Origin: Bathymodiolus brooksi
Taxonomy: Eukaryota > Mollusca > Bivalvia > Mytilida > Modiolidae
Direction of reading: 5' to 3'
DNA: 64,000 nt
Assembly: GCA_963680875.1 (NCBI GenBank)
Contig: OY804579.1
Location: forward strand, 81,829,095 to 81,893,094
Both the position numbers and the translations under genes were made by a program. Of this stretch, positions 58,730 to 64,000 are shown piece after piece. Every line of letters starts with the position of its first letter. Positions within the stretch are counted from its first letter, which is position 1. The notes under the pieces are model-generated. The model searched no databases and was not told the origin of the DNA. It was given only the letters and a program-made list of their open reading frames with translations.

Positions 58730-58803
58730 CTTGATACGACAATAGGCTATCAAGACTACGATACATAACACCAGTAATACGACATTTACAACTATAATCA
58801 CTA
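58730..58803 (-). CDS. Gene 2 (copy B), transmembrane exon
   Basis: 74-bp exon, phase 1-0, acceptor TTTTTTGCAG, donor GTGACT. Encodes a single hydrophobic helix VVIIVVNVVLLVLCIVVLI followed by AYCRIK, a classic stop-transfer. Phase 1 at the start accepts the stalk exons, phase 0 at the end feeds the cytoplasmic exon. The corresponding place in copy A is occupied by tandem repeats and the gap. Confidence 0.75.
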
Positions 58804-58870
58804 CTGCAAAAAATAAATAAACGTAATTAGCATAAACTTGCAATACCATAATACAAAAGGTACAATAGCA

Positions 58871-59120
58871 GGGCAGTCGAGGCCGTGATCGTATGGTAGC
58901 TGGATTTACAGCTACCTGTGCAATCATTGCCTATGACCACTAAAGTTGTGAGTTCGAACCTCGTTCATCACGAGGTATACTCGATACAACTTTATGTGAT
59001 GAAGCTTATCAGTGACTTGCGACAGGTCAGTTGTTTTCTCAGGCACTCCGGTTTCCTCCACTAAAAAAACTGACAGCCACGATATAGCTGAATATTATTG
59101 AAAGTGACGTTAAATATCAT
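58871..59120 (+). mobile_element. V-SINE/RUDI-like SINE, full length (copy B)
   Basis: Head GGCCGTGATCGTATGGTAGC, box B-like GAGTTCGAACCTC, tail GTGACGTTAAATATC. Counterpart of the element cut by the gap in copy A. Confidence 0.9.
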
Positions 59121-59204
59121 AACCCTAACCCTAACATCTATTATTATATAGGTAAAACACACGATACAACAACAACAAAAACACCAAACAAGTTCTCTGA
59201 ATAT

Positions 59205-59678
59205 CATGTCCCAATTTACAAATTCAGTATTTGAAAGAAATAGTTCCAAAGAAATAGTTCCAATCATCTAACTTAATGTTGTGACAATTAGTTAATACCC
59301 AGACAAATAACACGTAATGGTCGGTTTATTTAGGAAAGGGAACAACAAAAGTAGAAGAAATTGTCTCCATCTGACTTCTAAAATATAAAAGTATAACAAG
59401 CAATAACAAGACACGTGAGACGCACTTCCATGAATAATAAGAATTGACTGCTACACATTTAGTGTCCCTATAAAGTGACATAATCATCACATGTTCCTAA
59501 GGAGAAGTCACGCCCTTCGTCAAGCCCTTCATCTAGCCATAGGTGGCATTTCAATAATAAAATCATAAAAACAAATGAGTCATTATCCCAGAAATTCTGC
59601 ATGTATTGTTGGTTTTCATTTTCAGCCATCTTATTTCTTTTCAATATGTCAGTTGTTTTCAGTTATATAGTCCCAACT

Positions 59679-59722
<44 letters not shown>

Positions 59723-60372
59723 TGTGTGTAGAAAAGGGAAAGTTTTAGAAGTGGACTGCAAAGTGAGGGGAGCAAGTATTCGGTATGGTTTGGAAGCGGG
59801 GGATGGGGAGGCAGTATTGGGTGGCGGTGGTGGAACAAGTTTTCAGTACTATCAAGGAAAGCAAAAAAAAACAAAAAAAATATACCCTTATTATACCATT
59901 ATCTGATTGGACAATAATTTATTTTGCTTCCATGCTAGCAAATTCAGTTATTTCTTCAATTTTGGCTCTCAGAAGTAGTTGCACCCTTAATCCCTGTCTC
60001 CAACACCCCTGTTTGTGTGTCTGGTCCGTGTACACTCGTTATGTCATTAAGTATATATTTGATGTACCCTTATATACCTGGTTTACTGTTTTTATCATTT
60101 GTGGTTTTTGTAAACTAGCATCGTTGTCAATAGTAACTGGAGTCGCCGTATCTTGTAACGAAGTCAAACCTGATTCTGGAATACAAATACAAAATGTAGA
60201 ATGAAAGCAAGAAATACTACACTAGCAGAACAGTTCCAAAATCTAATCTTAAAATCGTAGAGGTAAATTATATATCCCTAGCACACATTATACATGACCA
60301 CTCGCCTTCCTTGCTTGGTATAAACACTTCAAATGAAATGAGCAGAGTTGAGCTAGTTTTATGTGCCCAAAA
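59205..60372. repeat. Internal tandem duplication, unit B1
   Basis: Homologue of unit A1, with a longer (GT)n tract (59,681-59,728). Confidence 0.85.
60078..60175 (-). pseudogene. Gene 2 (copy B), stalk exon a, 1-bp deletion
   Basis: 98 bp instead of 99: the frame is lost after ESGLTSLQDTATPVTIDND. Splice sites (TATTCCAG, CAG/GTATAT) are kept. Because stalk exons are symmetric, skipping this one would restore the protein. Confidence 0.6.
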
Positions 60373-60374
60373 AA

Positions 60375-60934
60375 TATCATGTTCCAATTTACAAATTCAG
60401 TATTAGAAAGAAATAGTTCTAATCATCTAACTTAATGTCGTGACAATTAGTTAATACCCAGAAAAATAACACGTAATGGTTGGTTTAGTTAGGAAAGGGA
60501 ACAACAAAAGTAGAAGAAAGTGTCTCCATTAATATCCATGTGACTTAAATATTAAAGTATACCAAGCAATAACAAGACACGTGAGACGCACTACCACCAA
60601 TATAAAGAACATTCCTGTGAAGGAGTCCGAATTGTCTGTTACACATTTAGTGTTCACTATGAGGGACATAATCATCACAGGTTACTAAGGAGAAGTAACA
60701 CCCTTCCTCAAGCCATAGGTGGTATTTCAATAATAACATCATAAAATCAAATAAGTTATTATTCCAGAACTTCTGCATGTATTATTGGTTTTCATTTTCA
60801 GCCATCTTGTTTCTTTTCAAAATGTCAATTGTTTTCAGTTTGCATAGTCCCAACTATCGTTTAAGTTTTGACTTCTAACCATTAATCAGCATTGACAACA
60901 TATGTTTGCAGAGGAGTAGGATTGGACCAGACAG

Positions 60935-60975
<41 letters not shown>

Positions 60976-61600
60976 GATGGGAGGTTTTAGGAGTGGACTG
61001 CAAATTAAGGGGAGGAAGTTTTCGGTGTAGTTTGGAAGCGGGAGATGAGGAGGCAGTACTGGGTTGGGATGGTGGAACAAAATTTTAATACTATCAAACA
61101 AACAAAACAAAAAAGAATAATACCCTTGTAATACCATTGTCTGATTGGACAATAATATATTGTGCTTCCATACTAGCAAATTCAGCTTTTTCTTCAATTT
61201 GTGCTCTAAAAAGCAGTTGCCCCCTTACCCCCGGCCCCAACACCCCTATTTGTATGTCTGGTCTATGTACACTCGTTATTTCATTAAGTTTATCTTTGAT
61301 GTACCCCAATATACATGGCTTACTGCTTTTAACATTTGTGGTTGGTCGTATACCAGCATCGTTGTCAATAATAACTGGTGTCGCCGTATTTTTCAACGTA
61401 GTCAAACCTGATTCTGCAATAGAATGAAAGCAAAAAATACTACACTTGCTGAACAGTTCCAAAATCTAATCTAAGAATTGTAGAGGATAAATCTATACCC
61501 CTAACACACATATACATGACCACTCGCCTTCCTTGCTTGGTATAAATACTTCAAATAAAATGGGCGGAGTTGGGCTAGTTTTATGTGCCCAAACCTCCTA
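60375..61600. repeat. Internal tandem duplication, unit B2
   Basis: Homologue of unit A2, with a (GT)n tract at 60,946-60,971. Confidence 0.85.
61315..61413 (-). CDS. Gene 2 (copy B), stalk exon b
   Basis: 99 bp, phase 1-1, acceptor CTATTGCAG. Encodes ESGLTTLKNTATPVIIDND and GIRPTTNVKSSKP. The exon's last base has changed (CCAT/GTATAT instead of CCAG), weakening but not abolishing the donor; without splicing the frame stays open for about 70 more codons, unlike the other three copies. Confidence 0.58.
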
Positions 61601-61761
61601 AAACCATGAGTGTATGGCCATATACTTTAGTTGATTTGTATTTGCATGGACAATAAACGTCTCATTATACAACTGAATATGAATGTGTCCAAGAGGCATC
61701 CAACTTCCAACTGATTTTGCATAGACAAAAACACACGGCGGATACTTGGATATATTTTTAC

Positions 61762-61973
61762 CTTTTCGAATAAACTGGTCTTGTATTCGTTTATCATTTT
61801 TGCTTAGACTGTTCTTTGGCTCTTTCTCTAATGACTTTAGGCATTTTACTTTAAGTTTGATAGTTCTACTGTATTTGTTTTGGCATTCCCGACTTGACCA
61901 ATGTTTTGTTCTTTCTCCTATAGCTATGACTTTTGTAATAGACCCAAGAAATCCACATTGAGCAATGCCGAAT
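61762..61973 (-). CDS. Gene 2 (copy B), Cys-containing exon
   Basis: Open throughout, donor AAAAG/GTAAAA, ending phase 1 as required by the stalk exon. Encodes FGIAQCGFLGSITKVIAIGE, HWSSRECQNKYSRT and KCLKSLEKEPKNSLSKNDKR, three cysteines. The upstream edge is uncertain: a deletion of about 15 bp relative to copy A removed the acceptor GACCTTAG. The domain is not recognised. Confidence 0.5.
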
Positions 61974-62171
61974 GTTCACTCATGTTGGCCGATACAATAA
62001 AGTAAAAAACAAAAATACCATACAGTCAGAACAGTTCCCAAATCTAATCGGAAAATCTTATAAACAGAGGAAAAGTCGATAGCACTAACACACACATATA
62101 TATGACCGCTCAATAAGAGTGGCGTGATTAAATTGTGTTACACTTAATGGGTCAAAACTGTTAGAGGTATA

Positions 62172-62400
62172 GTGAAGGCAACAAGCTATATACATAAAAT
62201 AAAGTTAGTTGTGAGCCTTCCATTTATATGTAGCAACATTCCAGCATCACCTTCATATGGTGTATACATCTCTCAGTTGATACGATATTACAGAGCTTGT
62301 GCTTCCTATCATGGTTTCCTTCATATTGGGTTGCAGCTAACACTGAAGCAAGGGTTCCCAGTGGTTAAGTTGAAAATTGTACGGGAGACACCATGACTTG
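62172..62400 (+). mobile_element. Retroelement C-terminal fragment, unexpanded (copy B)
   Basis: A 74-codon open frame with FICSNIPASPSYGVYISQL, IRYYRACASYHGFLH and KQGFPVVKLKIV. It holds one ATTCCAG...ATTACAG interval, the ancestral form of the 31-unit array in copy A. Confidence 0.78.
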
Positions 62401-62984
62401 GTTAACTGTTACGAAGTATCTATGTCACAAGTGACGAGGAATGTGTTCCATTTGTCATAATCACAATCTGGTCCTTTCCTCATTCATGACTTGTCACCAG
62501 ATTTATAATAAGAGTAACACGACAGGTGCCACTTTCTAAGGAACCAGTTTACAGTCAAATACTTCAATGGTAAAGAACACTTCATACAATTTATTACATA
62601 AATAATATTCATTACCTTCCGGTTTGTCTGTCTGTAATCGAAGTGATATTTCTTCAGCGATCAATATCTATATAGTAATGCTGTGTTTAGCATTTGCTAT
62701 GTGGAAATAGTGCTCAGAGTCATGCACTTTGCCTGTCAATCTGGCCACTATTTTCACAATGATTGTTCAATAATTGATATATTATTTCGATAAGTGTCAA
62801 TAATATACAGTGTTTAAGTACCTTTCTGTATATTTAGAAAACTTCATACAATAGATTCCATTTTTAGGAGATGGTGATAGAATAAAACGTTCAGATGATT
62901 CAAGCGTGTTGGGGATGATATAATATTGACAATAGTATATTCTCTTATTGTCATTATATGCTTCTGCTAAACATTCAAATCATA

Positions 62985-63135
62985 CTGCTTACTCTTCGCG
63001 AGCACCTGGGTTCACCCCCTGTTTTTTGGTGCGGTCCGTATTGATCATCGTTTTTGTTTTCAGTCTGGTGTTTACATTTCTTGTTTGTTTTAGTTCGGTG
63101 TCTTGCACCCAATGTTGCGTGTGTCTCTAGATAGT
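62985..63135 (+). repeat. Diverged R-family-like repeat (copy B)
   Basis: Counterpart of 30,760-30,935. Confidence 0.5.
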
Positions 63136-63520
63136 CCATTATTGATATTGCCCCTTCGGTTTTCTCTAACGTTTATTCAAGCGTGTTAGTGAAGATATAC
63201 TATTGTCATAATAAGCAATTGCACAACTATTTTCTGTTGAAACTTGCAGGAAGTATAATATTTGTTTTCATGAACTTCACTTAGAAACGAAAGTAGAAAC
63301 AAGGATCATGCACTTTATTCATACTGTTTATGTAGAAACATTGTCTTCAGTATGTTTGTTTAGACAATTGAATCAAAGTACTTCAGCTCCGACAGTATGT
63401 TTTGTTGTTCATTTTTATTAAAAAGTGAAGAAGATGAAAAGTTAAAAAAACAACAACACTATTTTAAGCAATGAAACATCAATACAACTGTGGTACCCAT
63501 ATTTTGAAATCAGTTATTAC

Positions 63521-63616
63521 CTGTTAACTGGCATAGAAAAGGTAACCGTTCTGAAAAGTTTCTATTTTCATACTCATAAGAACCACGTGACCATGAAACA
63601 GCAGTACAGAGACTCG
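63521..63616 (-). CDS. Gene 2 (copy B), C-type lectin domain C-terminal exon
   Basis: 96 bp, phase 1-1, acceptor CATTTTCAG, donor ACAG/GTAATA. Encodes SLCTAVSWSRGSYEYENRN then FSERLPFLCQLTG. The cysteine that closes the lectin fold in copy A (NCSERLPFLC) is Phe here, so the domain's second disulfide would be lost. Three codons shorter than copy A at its start. The N-terminal lectin exons would lie beyond 63,924, outside the duplicated block and largely outside the window. Confidence 0.6.
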
Positions 63617-63684
63617 CTGAAAATGAAATAGAATCAAAACTATGGTATCAATTTATGCAACAACTACTGAAGGGTTAGCGCTAT

Positions 63685-63852
63685 GGTGTTTAACGCCACA
63701 AAAATATTTCAGCTCTATCGTGGCTCTAAGTTTTCTTGGTGGAAGAAACCAGAGTACCAGTAGAAATCCACCGACCTGCCGCAAGTCACTGACAAACTTG
63801 ATCATATAATGTTATATCGAGTACACCTCGCCTGATTGGGATTCGAGCTCAA
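63685..63852 (-). mobile_element. V-SINE/RUDI-like SINE, head truncated (copy B)
   Basis: Counterpart of 31,479-31,655. Confidence 0.82.
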
Positions 63853-64000
63853 ACTACTGCAGGATATATTCTCGAATTAACAGATCAATCTCAAGTTGAT
63901 ATTCAACCTGTGCAATTTATTTATCAATTTCACCTTATATCAGAATGCTGTCTTCTGATTGGTTGATGAAAGGGGTAATTTTTTTTTATCAATTCTTAGT

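Larger units (their letters stand above)
41356..63924 (+). repeat. Segmental duplication, copy B
   Basis: Direct repeat of 3,150-31,720. Shorter because it lacks the Tc1, one SINE, the 49-bp array and the 22,435-25,325 repeat block. It has its own insertions: a 108-bp MITE, a truncated MITE, a local LINE duplication and an (ATTC)n tract. Confidence 0.93.

Overview
The window is eukaryotic: AT-rich, split exons with GT-AG junctions, LINEs, tRNA-derived SINEs, a Tc1 transposon, long microsatellites and one 200-base assembly gap. The repeats are molluscan: a V-SINE/RUDI-like SINE present about a dozen times per duplicated copy, and dispersed repeats I associate with mytilid mussels. I read it as a bivalve, probably Mytilidae; this comes from memory of repeat families, not from a search.

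Layout. 0-3.2 kb holds a dead CR1/L2-like LINE whose RT region contains a 19-unit, 30-bp minisatellite. About 3.15-31.72 kb (copy A) and 41.36-63.92 kb (copy B) are a direct segmental duplication. The 31.7-41.4 kb spacer holds a nearly intact 7.6-kb L1/Tx1-type LINE with target-site duplications, plus the tail of a second retroelement type.

Genes. Each copy carries, on the minus strand, parts of fast-evolving cysteine-rich receptor-like genes. Gene 1 has three exons with consistent phases (1-0, 0-1, 1-1) encoding a cysteine-rich module and a C-type-lectin-like end. An isolated last exon at 16 kb / 52.5 kb encodes a transmembrane segment. Gene 2 is best seen in copy B: C-type lectin end, Cys exon, repeated Thr-rich stalk exons, transmembrane exon (58.7 kb) and a cytoplasmic tail ending near DIYEEV (57.7 kb). 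No gene is complete, and most show damage in one copy or the other. Copy A also has an isolated 77-residue terminal exon resembling LURAP1/FAM89 proteins.

Most notable: (i) the gene 1 extracellular exons differ between copies by 12-14%, mostly amino-acid replacing with all cysteines kept, while nearby intron differs by about 3.5%; (ii) several minisatellites arose inside transposon coding sequence between short direct repeats, and for one (31 x 49 bp in copy A) copy B still holds the single-unit ancestral state; (iii) the two copies give empty-site comparisons for a Tc1, a SINE and a small MITE. Assembly of two haplotypes in tandem is a real alternative to duplication and must be excluded.
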